Shown here: positions 34,826 to 43,514 of the stretch, in pieces
Position numbering within the stretch: position 1 is the first letter of the stretch
Layout: the number at the start of each line of letters is the position of its first letter
Source of the DNA: Sinomonas cyclohexanicum
Lineage (GTDB): Bacteria > Actinomycetota > Actinomycetes > Actinomycetales > Micrococcaceae
DNA: 64,000 nucleotides
Assembly: GCF_020886775.1 (NCBI RefSeq)
Contig: NZ_AP024525.1
Location: forward strand, 2,356,001-2,420,000
Reading direction: 5' to 3'
Program-made: the position numbers and the translations under genes
Notes under the pieces: model-generated
Databases searched by the model: none
What the model saw: the letters and a program-made list of their open reading frames with translations, nothing else
Told to the model about the DNA's origin: nothing

Positions 34826-36370
34826 TCACGCGAAGCGGCGCGGCGCGTCGAAGAACTCGCGCTCGTAGACCGACGAGGCCATGAAGGCCTCGCGCATCGC
34901 CTCGCGCTCGCCCGAGGACGCCCGCTGTCCGGCCATATCCGTGTACGCGATGGCCCGGCGGGTCGCCGCGGCAAACCGCTCGTCGGCATATGTGCCGATC
35001 CACTCCGCGTAGGGGTGGGCGGCCGCGTCGGGGCGGGCCGTGTGGCGGGAGTGCAGCGAGGCGCCGACCTCCGCGTAGATCCAGTAGCAGGGCAGCACGG
35101 CCGCGGTGAGGACCGCGTAGCTGCCGGATGCCGACGCCGCGAGGAGGTGGTCCACATAAGCCTTCGTCACGGGCCCCGCTCCGCCGGGAGGCCGCCCGGG
35201 CGAGCCGACGGCGCCGGGCGAGCCCGCGGCGTCGTGCGCCACGACCGGGTGCCGGGAGAGCCACGTCCGGTGCAGTTCGGCCTCGACCTCGAGGCATGCG
35301 TGTGCCCCCTCGGCCCAGAAGAGCTGCTCTTCCTCGCTCGGGGCGAGTGCGCTCACGCGGGCCAGGGCGCGCGAGTAGCCGTTGAGGTAGATCGCGTCCT
35401 GAGTGAGGTAGTAGGCGAAATGCGCCTCCGAGAGGGTGCCCCCGTCGAGCTCGGCGATGAACGGCAGCGCGTCGATCTCGGCCCGCACCTTGTCCGTGTC
35501 TGCCCACAGCGAGTCCGCGAACTCGCCCGGCGCGAGCGGCACGGCCGCCGCGGCATGGTGGAAGTGGTGCACCGGCCCATGGCCTCGGCCCACCTCGAGC
35601 TGGCCCGAGGCCTCGAGCGCGCCGTGCAGCCAGTCCTTGACCACGGCCAGCGAACGCGGCCAGTCCCCCGTCCGCGCCTGCACCGTCGCCAGGGCCGATG
35701 AGAGCGAGCAGCCGGTCCCGTGGGTGTTCGGGGTGTCGACGCGACGGCCCGCGAGCTCGGCGAGCACCGGGCCGTCTCCGTGCCGTGCGTCCACGAGCGC
35801 GTCGGGGCAGTCGTCGCCCTCGAGGTGGCCGCCCTTGACGAGCACCGCGGCGCCCGTGCGCTCGGAGAGCCTGCGGCCCGCCTCGAGCGCCTCCCCCCAC
35901 GTCGCAGGAACAGGCTCCTTGAGGAGCGCCGCGAGCTCCGGCAGGTTGGGCGTGAGGAGGTCGGCCTTGGCCAGCAGGCCCGCGAGTGCCTCCTCGGCGT
36001 CCTCGGCCAGGAGCCGGTCGCCGCTCGTGGCGATCATGACGGGATCGAGCACGACGACGGGCGGCCGGGTCCGCTCGAGCCACTCACCGACCGTGCGGAT
36101 CACCGCGGCGTCGCCGAGCATGCCGATCTTGACTGCGTCGATCTCGATGTCGCCGCCGACGGCGTCGAGCTGGGCTGCGAGGAACTCCGCGGGCGGGGTG
36201 TGCACCGCCGTGACGCCGCGCGTGTTCTGCGCGGTGAGGGCGGTGATGGCGGCCATGCCGTAGCCGCCCATCGCCGCGATGCTCTTCAGGTCGGCCTGGA
36301 TGCCGGCCCCTCCCGAGGGATCGGAACCGGCAATGCTCAGGACGCGCGGGATCCGGGCTGCGCGGGGCAT
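34826..36370 (-). CDS. thiD: Fused HMP-P kinase (ThiD) and TenA-type thiaminase II
   Basis: A 514-residue bifunctional protein. The N-terminal 260 residues are ThiD: SIAGSDPSGGAGIQADLKS, VLDPVMIATSGDRLL and the NTHGTGCSLSSAL anion-hole motif. The C-terminal 230 residues are TenA: a helical domain with FAYYLTQDAIYLNGYSRAL, CYWIYAEVG and AYTDMAGQ. ThiD phosphorylates HMP and HMP-P for thiamine synthesis; TenA salvages HMP from degraded thiamine. It lies 4 bp after rne on the same strand. Such fusions are known in some bacteria and fungi. Confidence 0.93.
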   Translation of the reverse strand: MPRAARIPRVLSIAGSDPSGGAGIQADLKSIAAMGGYGMAAITALTAQNTRGVTAVHTPPAEFLAAQLDAVGGDIEIDAVKIGMLGDAAVIRTVGEWLERTRPPVVVLDPVMIATSGDRLLAEDAEEALAGLLAKADLLTPNLPELAALLKEPVPATWGEALEAGRRLSERTGAAVLVKGGHLEGDDCPDALVDARHGDGPVLAELAGRRVDTPNTHGTGCSLSSALATVQARTGDWPRSLAVVKDWLHGALEASGQLEVGRGHGPVHHFHHAAAAVPLAPGEFADSLWADTDKVRAEIDALPFIAELDGGTLSEAHFAYYLTQDAIYLNGYSRALARVSALAPSEEEQLFWAEGAHACLEVEAELHRTWLSRHPVVAHDAAGSPGAVGSPGRPPGGAGPVTKAYVDHLLAASASGSYAVLTAAVLPCYWIYAEVGASLHSRHTARPDAAAHPYAEWIGTYADERFAAATRRAIAYTDMAGQRASSGEREAMREAFMASSVYEREFFDAPRRFA

Positions 36371-36374
36371 CCTT

Positions 36375-39300
36375 CTACAGCTCCGACGCCGGGACGCCCA
36401 CGCCCAGGATGAGCGGGCCGCCGTCGTCCGGCGGGGTCTGCTTCTCCTGCTGCGGCGCGGGTGCGCTGGCGGAGCGGGTCTGACCGCCGACCGCGCCGCC
36501 CGAGGCGTCCACGCGGGTCACCTCCGCGGAGCCCTGGCCGCTGCGTGCCCCCCGTCCCCGGCGCCGTCGGCCCGCGCGCGGCTCGGCCTCTCCCGGCGTG
36601 TGGCGCTCCCCCGTGAGCTCGTCGAAGGCGTGGCTGAGGGCATCAAGGCTCAGGACGGGCTCCGGGGCGGGCGGCTCGTGGACCGCATCCCCGTGCGGGA
36701 GCTCGATGCGCTCTCCGCCGATGGTGAGCACGGCCCGCGCCGCGTCCCCATGCCCCGTGTCCGCGACAGGCGCGTGGGTCGCCTCCGCTCGGGCCGCCGG
36801 CGCGGCCGCTGCGACCGCCTCGGCCACGGACGCCTCGGTGGGCTTTTCCTCCTGGTGCGCGGCCTCCCCGCGTGCAGGCTCCGCAACGGCCGGAGCCGCG
36901 GGAGCGCCGGCGGCCGGTGCCGCCATCGCCTTGGCGGCGGCAGCCTCGTCGTCGTGCACGTGGGCGGCGTGCGCCGCGGCCGCGACCGCGGCAAGCGCGG
37001 CGCGGGTGGCCTGGGCGCGGGCCTGACGATCGGGGTCGTCCACGGCGGGCGCGGCCGGGACCGGTGCCGCGGCCACGGGGCGGCGTCCGTCGGGCTGCTG
37101 GCCGTTGCCGCGGCGGCGCCGCTTGCGCCCGCCCGCAGCGGGGCTCTCAGTGCGGGCCTGCTGGTGCTCCGGCGCCGGCGCCGAGGGTCGGCTGCCGCCG
37201 CGCTCCACCGGCTCATCGTGGGTGATGACGCCGCGGCCGGCACAAACCTCGCACGTCTCGCTGAAGACCTCGAGGAGGCCCGTGCCCATGCGCTTGCGGG
37301 TCATCTGCACGAGACCGAGCGAGGTGACCTCGGCCACCTGGTGCTTGGTGCGGGTCGCGCCCGAGGCACTCGACGAGGCGGCGCAGGACGAGGTCGCGGT
37401 TGGACTCGAGCACCATGTCGATGAAGTCGATGACGATGATGCCGCCGATGTCACGAAGCCGCAGCTGGCGGACGATCTCCTCGGCGGCCTCGAGGTTGTT
37501 CTTGGTCACCGTCTCCTCGAGGTTGCCGCCGGAGCCGGTGAACTTGCCCGTGTTCACGTCGACGACCGTCATGGCCTCGGTGCGATCGATCACGAGTGAG
37601 CCGCCGGAGGGCAGGAACACCTTGCGGTCCAGCGCCTTGTGGATCTGCTCGTCGACGCGCCACTGGGCGAAGATGTCGTCGTCGCCCTGGTACTTCTCGA
37701 GGCGGCCGAGGAGGTCAGGGGCCACGTACGTCACGTAGGCCTCGATGGTGTCCCATGCCTCGTCACCCGAGATGATCAGCTTCGAGAAGTCCTCGTTGAA
37801 GACGTCGCGGACCACCTTGATGGTCAGGTCAGGCTCGCCGTAGAGCAGCTCCGGGGCGAGGACCTTCGTGGATGACGCCTGGCTCTGGATCGACTCCCAC
37901 TGGGCGCGCAGCCTGTTGATGTCGTGCGTGAGCTCTTCCTCGCTCGCGCCCTCCGCTGCGGTGCGGACGATCACGCCGGCGTCTTCGGGAAGGTGGTCTT
38001 TGAGGATCTTCTTCAGGCGCGCGCGCTCGACGTCGGGCAGCTTGCGGGAGATGCCCGTCATCGACCCGCCGGGAACGTAGACGAGGTAGCGGCCGGGCAG
38101 CGAGATCTGGCTCGTCAGGCGCGCCCCCTTGTGGCCCACCGGGTCCTTCGTGACCTGGACGAGGACCGAGTCCCCCGACTTGAGCGCGTTCTCGATGCGA
38201 CGCGGGGCCCCGTCGAGGCCTGCAGCGTCCCAATTGACCTCGCCGGCGTACAGGACCGCGTTGCGCCCGCGGCCGATGTCCACGAAGGCCGCCTCCATGG
38301 AGGGCAGCACGTTCTGGACGCGGCCCAGGTACACGTTGCCAATCAGGGAGTCCTGCTGCGTCTTGGACACGAAGTGCTCCGCGAGGACGCCATCCTCGAG
38401 CACCGCGATCTGAATGCGGTCCTCCTTCTGGCGGACCACCATCTGCCTGTCCACCGATTCCCGGCGGGCCAGGAACTCGGCCTCGGTGATCACATGCCGC
38501 CGGCGGCCCGACTCGCGGGACTCGCGGCGGCGCTGCTTCTTCGCCTCGAGCCGCGTGGAGCCCTTGAGGCTCTGCACGCGGGTGCTCGTCGACTCGGACG
38601 GCGTCCGAGGCGCACGGACCCGGGTGACCGTTCCGGGGGGATCGTTGTCGAGACCGCCCTCGAGCTCGAGGTCCACCTCGCCGCGGCGGCGGCGACGACG
38701 ACGGCGGGACGTCACGCCCTCCGCCTCGCCCAGCTCACTGTCCTCGGCCGGCTCGGAGTCTTCGCCCTCCTCGCCGGCGTGGTCCTCGCCCGATTCGGCG
38801 CCGCGGGCAGGGCGGCTTCGGCGTCCGCGGCCACGCCGCCGACGGCGGCCGGTGAGCTCCGTGTCCTCGTCCTCCTCCTGCTCCTCCTCGTCCACAGGCT
38901 CCGCAGCGGGGGCGGGGCGGACGATCGCGCTCAGGTCCGGGGCCTGGAAGATCATCGAGGTCGGTGAGATGGCCTCGCTGAAGAGCGCGGTGAAGCCGCT
39001 CTGGGGCTGGTCGGCGTCCTCGGCCGTGCTGGCGGCCTCCTCCTGAGCGGGTGCCCGCGGGCCCTCGACGGCGGCCGGGGCACTCTCCTCCCGGGGGGAC
39101 CTCCTGCGCGGGGCCTTCTCTGCGGCGGGCTGCTCCAGGGCCGCCTCGCGCACGACGCCGCGCGGTTCCGCGGGCGCCTCGGCCGGGCTCTCTGCGGCTT
39201 CCGGGCGGGCCACAGGCTCGGTCGGGGCGGCGGCGGGCGCCACCTTCGCGGGCGCCTCCGCGGTCTCGGTCTTCCCCGAGGCCCGGCGCCGCGCGCGGAC

Positions 39301-39861
39301 CGAGCTCTTGGCGCGTGACGCGGCAGGCTGCACCTCGAGAGGCTCCTCGGGTGCGGATGCCTCGACCGGCTCCTGCGGTTCGGGGAGCCGCGTGTCTGCC
39401 TTGACCGCCGCCGCGCGGGCGGACGTGCGCCGCCGCGAGCGCCCAGCTGCGGGCTTGTCCGCAGTGTCGGGCACCGTCTCGGGGGCCGCATCGGAGGGGG
39501 ACTCCGCCGGTGCCTCGCCAGCCGAATTCGACTCCGCGACGTCTGCATGCGCGGCCGCGTCCTTGGCTGTCGTCGTCTTCCGGCGGCTCCGCGTTGCCTT
39601 CTTCGGCGCGGCGGGTGCCATCTCGCCGTCGGAGGCTGCAGCGTCCGCGCCGGCGGCGCCGTCGGTCACGCCGGAAGCCCCGGCGCCGCCGGACGCCGCA
39701 GCGCCCGTGTTCGCCACGGGCGCACCCGCGGGTGACGACGCGCTGCGCCGACGGGCGGTGCGGCGGGGGGCCTTCTCCTGCTCTGCCGGCTGCTGCTCCG
39801 CCTGGGCCGCGTCCTGTCCTGCCTCGGTGGCCGCGCCTGGCGCCTGCTGTTCCATATCCAT
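36375..39861 (-). pseudogene. rne: Ribonuclease E/G, reading frame broken by a single-base insertion
   Basis: The endoribonuclease starts at ATG 39861 (GGAG upstream) with an Ala/Glu/Pro-rich leader of over 300 residues. It continues with the S1 domain (IGNVYLGRVQNVLPSMEAAFVDIG) and the catalytic core including VVDVNTG and IIVIDFIDM. At 37352-37354 the sequence needs GG but has GGG on the plus strand. Translation after LVECLGRD leaves the frame and ends at 37213. The correct continuation (RTKHQVAEVTSLGLVQM, then the zinc-link CEVCAGRG and an Ala-rich tail) is intact in another frame to 36375. Rne is normally essential, so this may be a sequencing error; if real, the zinc-link and tail are lost. 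Confidence 0.85.
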
Positions 39862-40281
39862 CTGTGCGTACTCCAAAGCCGCCCCGTCCGCCCCCACATA
39901 CGGCGGTCGTGGCGGCGCCACGTGTCGGCACCCGCAGGCGCCGACAAAAGTCAGTTCGGTGCCGGCGCGGCCACGCCGCGCAGACCGGCGTCGCGTCCAA
40001 CCCGCCGCCGGTCGAAGCCGGGCAGGTGCCGCTCTGGCCCAGGGTACCTACAACGGGATCTGTGGATCCGGTCGGAGCCTGAGCCGGCGGTCTTCTCGCT
40101 GAGCGCCGGACCGGGCACTGCATGTGGGTCAGTGTCCGGCCACTGGCATTGTCTCATATGGCCTCCTCCCACGGCTTCCCGACGAGCCCGGTGGCGGGCG
40201 CCGGGATGCCGGCACGGGACACCAGCGACCATCCAGATGCGCCGCCTAGAATCGAACTCATCCGGCCAAGGAAGGACCTCC
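39862..40281. other. Divergent intergenic region between rne and the VKOR gene
   Basis: About 420 bp with no supported gene. It must hold the promoter of rne on the minus strand and that of the VKOR gene on the plus strand. Several partial -10-like sequences occur but none stands out. Reading frames entering it from the plus side lack ribosome sites. Confidence 0.5.
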
Positions 40282-40941
40282 ATGACCCCCCAGACCAGCG
40301 CGAGTCGGCCCAGTGCAGCTTCCCCGGAGGCGCCTGCCGAGGAGCACCGGCCCCATCCGATGTCGCGGACGCGGCCATTCGCCTGGCTGCTGCTCGTCAC
40401 GAGTGTGGTCGGCTGGCTCGCGTCGGGCGAGCTCGTCCTCGAGAAGCTCGAGAAGCTCATCAACCCCGCCCACACGACGATCTGCGACTTCAACCCGTGG
40501 ATCTCGTGCGGCGAGGTCATGAGCACGTGGCAGAGCTCGCTGTTCGGGTTCCCCAACATGTTCATCGGCATCGTCGCGTTCGCGGTGACCACCACCGTCG
40601 CGATGGCGCTCCTGGCCCGGGCCGCATTCTCCCGCTGGTTCTGGGTCGGGCTCCAGGTGGGAGTCACCCTCGGCTTCGTGTTCGTCGTGTGGCTGTGGAG
40701 CCAGGCGCTCTACGCGATCGGTATCCTGTGCCCGCTGTGCATGGTCGTGTGGGCCATGATGATCCCCATGTTCGTGTGGACTACCATCCGCAACCTCGAG
40801 CACGGCGTCATCCCGGCACCGCCCGGGCTCACGCGCGCCCTCGCGGACTGGGGATGGGCCATCGTGGCCCTGCTGTACGTCGGAGTCATCGCCTCGATCT
40901 TCTTCCGCTTCCTGCCCATGTTCGTCCCCTCCACCATGTAG
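40282..40941 (+). CDS. Vitamin K epoxide reductase (VKOR) family membrane protein
   Basis: A 219-residue membrane protein with about five hydrophobic segments. The VKOR signature is present: the loop cysteines in ICDFNPWISCGEV and the active-site C150-P-L-C153. A conserved serine/threonine region, TWQSSLFGFPNMFIG, lies between. Bacterial VKORs reoxidise a DsbA-like partner to drive disulphide formation in exported proteins. No Dsb gene is adjacent. ATG 40282 is chosen for the AAGGAAGGA site upstream; a long frame upstream is spurious. It is convergent with ndk across a repeat array. Confidence 0.93.
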   Translation: MTPQTSASRPSAASPEAPAEEHRPHPMSRTRPFAWLLLVTSVVGWLASGELVLEKLEKLINPAHTTICDFNPWISCGEVMSTWQSSLFGFPNMFIGIVAFAVTTTVAMALLARAAFSRWFWVGLQVGVTLGFVFVVWLWSQALYAIGILCPLCMVVWAMMIPMFVWTTIRNLEHGVIPAPPGLTRALADWGWAIVALLYVGVIASIFFRFLPMFVPSTM

Positions 40942-40966
40942 CAGCCCGTCCCGCCCCTCCGGCCCC

Positions 40967-41042
40967 GTCTCGGGTACGCGAACCCACCGCCCGCCGGCGT
41001 CTCGGGTACGCGAACCCACCACCCGCCGGCGTCTCGGGTACA
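40967..41042. repeat. Tandem 32-bp direct repeats, left half of a symmetric array
   Basis: Two adjacent 32-bp units begin GTCTCGGGTACGCG at 40967 and 40999 and differ at one position. A third, partial unit starts at 41031. The core GTCTCGGGTAC reappears inverted on the other side of the hairpin at 41069-41120. There are no spacers, so this is not a CRISPR array. Confidence 0.85.
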
Positions 41043-41068
41043 CGTCTTCGCCTCGTGGGGCATCGCGG

Positions 41069-41120
41069 GTACGACGGCGGCCGGTGCCTTCCGCGAGGAA
41101 GGCACCGGCCGCCGTCGTAC
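41069..41120. terminator. Perfect 24-bp inverted repeat, probable bidirectional terminator
   Basis: A 24-bp stem with no mismatch (GTACGACGGCGGCCGGTGCC... and its reverse complement) encloses the loop GCGA. It sits between the convergent VKOR and ndk genes at the centre of the repeat array. The stem is unusually long for a simple terminator and there is no clear T-run. Confidence 0.7.
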
Positions 41121-41153
41121 GCGTTCCCGAGACGCTCGGGGAGCGCGATTCGC

Positions 41154-41231
41154 GTACCCGAGACACGCTGGGGACGAGATATGTGTACCCGAGACACGCT
41201 GGGGACGAGATATGTGTACCCGAAACGTCTC
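41154..41231. repeat. Tandem 31-bp direct repeats, right half of a symmetric array
   Basis: Two identical 31-bp units begin GTACCCGAGACACGC at 41154 and 41185. A third, degenerate start lies at 41216 (GTACCCGAAACGTCTC). The core GTACCCGAGAC is the reverse complement of the core on the left side. The last copy reaches the end of ndk. Confidence 0.85.
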
Positions 41232-41649
41232 AGGCGGGGAACCAGATCGCGATCTCCCGCTCCGCCGACTCGGTCGAGTCCGCGCCGTGGACGAGGTTCT
41301 GCTGGACCTTCAGGCCCCAGTCGCGGCCGTAGTCGCCCCGGATGGTGCCCGGGGCGGCCGTGGTCGGGTCCGTGGTGCCCGCGAGGGAACGGAAGCCCTC
41401 GATGACCCGCTCTCCCTCGAAGATCGCCGCGACCACGGGCCCGCTCGCCATGAACTCGAGGAGCGGCTCGTAGAAGGGCTTGCCCTCGTGCTCGGCGTAG
41501 TGCTTGGCGAGGAGGTCGCGGCTCGGCGTCAGCTGCTCCAAGGCGGCGAGGCGGTAGCCCTTGGCCTCGACGCGGGCGAGGATCGCCCCGGTGAGGCCGC
41601 GGGAGACGCCGTCCGGCTTGACGAGGACGAGGGTGCGTTCAGTGGTCAC
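41230..41649 (-). CDS. ndk: Nucleoside-diphosphate kinase
   Basis: A 139-residue Ndk that balances nucleoside triphosphates by transferring a phosphate through the catalytic histidine in NLVHGADS. The N-terminal [13 protein letters not shown] and the [12 protein letters not shown] block are typical. It lies on the same strand as DUF4233 and folC, separated by about 60 bp. Confidence 0.98.
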   Translation of the reverse strand: MTTERTLVLVKPDGVSRGLTGAILARVEAKGYRLAALEQLTPSRDLLAKHYAEHEGKPFYEPLLEFMASGPVVAAIFEGERVIEGFRSLAGTTDPTTAAPGTIRGDYGRDWGLKVQQNLVHGADSTESAEREIAIWFPA

Positions 41650-41712
41650 AGGTACTCCTGGGTGAAGTCGGCTGGTTTCCAGCCCAGTCTACTGATCAGG
41701 CCACGCTGCCGA

Positions 41713-42153
41713 TCAGGCTTCGTCTGGGTGCGTGCGCTCCCACTCGGCCTGGTCCCGGTCACGCTGGACATTCTCCCGGTCGAGGCGCGCACCCGTGCGG
41801 ATCGCGAAGAACCACGTGACGAGCAGCACGGCGCCGACCACGAACATCATCGGCTCGAGGAAGCCGAGCAGGACGAGGACCGCCTGCAGGGCCCACGCGA
41901 GCCACATGCCCCAAGGACGCGAGACGACAGCGCAGGCCAGGATGAACACCGCCACTAGGCCGAGGCCGCCCCCGAGGACCGGGCCGGCGCCCAGCTCACG
42001 CCCGCGCAGCCCGAAGACCACCAGAGTCGTGAAGAACACGACGAACGCCTCCGTCAGCAGCAGGATCGAGGCGAACATCACCCGCACCGACCTGCGCTGC
42101 CTGGGCATGCCCGGACGCCACTCGCGCTGGGCCTTCGTGAGCCTCGCCATCAT
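41713..42153 (-). CDS. DUF4233 family membrane protein
   Basis: A 146-residue membrane protein with four hydrophobic segments: MFASILLLTEAFVVFFTTLVVFG, GLGLVAVFILACAVV, WLAWALQAVLVLLGF and MFVVGAVLLVTWFFAI. The C-terminus is charged (RDRDQAEWERTHPDEA). It fits the actinobacterial DUF4233 group, which is nearly always downstream of folC. ATG 42153 overlaps the folC stop (ATGA). The function is unknown. Confidence 0.85.
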   Translation of the reverse strand: MMARLTKAQREWRPGMPRQRRSVRVMFASILLLTEAFVVFFTTLVVFGLRGRELGAGPVLGGGLGLVAVFILACAVVSRPWGMWLAWALQAVLVLLGFLEPMMFVVGAVLLVTWFFAIRTGARLDRENVQRDRDQAEWERTHPDEA

Positions 42154-43514
42154 GCGGCGTCCTTCCCGAGCAGGATGCGGGCCTCGCCGACCACGGTGAT
42201 CGAGCCCGTGATGAGCACACCGCCGCCGAAGTCCCCGGTCGCGTCGGCACGCTCGACCGCGTACTCGATCGCGTCGTCGAGCTTCTCCTCCACGTGGACC
42301 ACGTCCTCGTCGAAGCCCAGGTCGAGGGCCAGCTCGGCGAGCTCCTCGGCCGGGATAGCGCGCGGGGAGGCAGACTGGGTGAAGCAGTACTCGACGGGGA
42401 GCTCGGCGAACTCCTCCTTGAGCGTGGTCAGGATCTCCTCTGCGTCCTTCTCCCGGAGCACGCCGAGCACCACCGCGAGGCCGGAGAAGTCGAAGGCCTC
42501 CTGGAGCGCCCGGGCGCTGACGCGGATCCCGTCCGGGTTGTGGGCGGCGTCGACGATGATCGTCGGGGACGTCCGGATGACCTCGAGGCGGCCGGGCGAG
42601 CTGACCTCGGCGAAGCCCTCGCGGAGCAGGTCGATGCTGAGCTCCTTCTCTCCCCCGCCGAGGAATGCCTCGAGGGCCGCGACGGCGACCGCTGCGTTCT
42701 CCGCCTGGTGGGCGCCGTGGAGCGGGACCGCGAGGTCCTCGTAGCGCCCCGCGAGGCCCTGGACAGTCACGATCTGGCCCCCGACGGCGAGCGCGCGGGA
42801 CTCGACGCCGAACTCGATGCCTTCGAACCGGCAGGGGACCCCCAGCTCGCGGGCCCTGTCCAGGAGCACCTGGGCAGCGCCGGCCGGCTGGGCGGCGCTG
42901 ACGAGGAACCCGCCGGGCTTGATGATCCCGGCCTTCTCGCGGGCGATGTCCTCGACCGTGTCGCCGAGGAGATCGGTGTGGTCGAGGGAGATGGGCGTGA
43001 CCACGGAGACGGCGCCGTCGCCCACGTTGGTCGCGTCGGTGATCCCGCCGAGCCCCACTTCGATGACGGCCACGTCCACGGGCTCGTCGGCGAAGACGGC
43101 GAAGCCGAGGATCGTGACGCACTCGAAGTACGTCAGGCGAGGCTGCCCCGTTTCCTCGAGCTCGCCATCCACGATGGCGAGGTACGGCGCGATCTCGTTC
43201 CAGATCCGCACGAACGTCGCGTCGGGAACGGGCGCGCCGTCGATGCTGATCCGCTCGGTCACCCGGCTCAGGTGGGGGCTCGTGTAGCGGCCGGTGCGCA
43301 GCCCATGGGCGCGCAGGCCCGCCTCGATCATGCGCGCGGTGGAGGTCTTGCCGTTCGTGCCCGTGATGTGGACGATCGGGAACGCCCTGTTCGGCTCGCC
43401 GAGCACGTCCATCGCGCGGAACAGCGGGGCGAGCCGCGGCTCCATCTTGTTCTCCGGGGCGCGGCCGAGGAGGATCGCGTAGACCTCCTCGACCGTGGTC
43501 GGCTCGGCGCTCAT
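42150..43514 (-). CDS. folC: Bifunctional folylpolyglutamate synthase/dihydrofolate synthase
   Basis: A 454-residue FolC that adds glutamate to dihydropteroate and tetrahydrofolates. The P-loop is in [13 protein letters not shown], with [32 protein letters not shown] and DAAHNPDG following in the Mur-ligase order. ATG 43514 overlaps the ileS stop by 4 bp, so it is cotranscribed and under the upstream T-box. The much longer open frame upstream is a shadow inside ileS. Confidence 0.96.
   Translation of the reverse strand: MSAEPTTVEEVYAILLGRAPENKMEPRLAPLFRAMDVLGEPNRAFPIVHITGTNGKTSTARMIEAGLRAHGLRTGRYTSPHLSRVTERISIDGAPVPDATFVRIWNEIAPYLAIVDGELEETGQPRLTYFECVTILGFAVFADEPVDVAVIEVGLGGITDATNVGDGAVSVVTPISLDHTDLLGDTVEDIAREKAGIIKPGGFLVSAAQPAGAAQVLLDRARELGVPCRFEGIEFGVESRALAVGGQIVTVQGLAGRYEDLAVPLHGAHQAENAAVAVAALEAFLGGGEKELSIDLLREGFAEVSSPGRLEVIRTSPTIIVDAAHNPDGIRVSARALQEAFDFSGLAVVLGVLREKDAEEILTTLKEEFAELPVEYCFTQSASPRAIPAEELAELALDLGFDEDVVHVEEKLDDAIEYAVERADATGDFGGGVLITGSITVVGEARILLGKDAA

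Noticed and set aside
36375-37454. Separate Ala-rich gene at the end of rne
   Set aside because: Its start contains the exact continuation of RNase E (TKHQVAEVTSL, CEVCAGRG), so it is the shifted 3' part of rne.
40967-41231. CRISPR array
   Set aside because: Units are tandem with no variable spacers, there are too few, and no cas genes are present.
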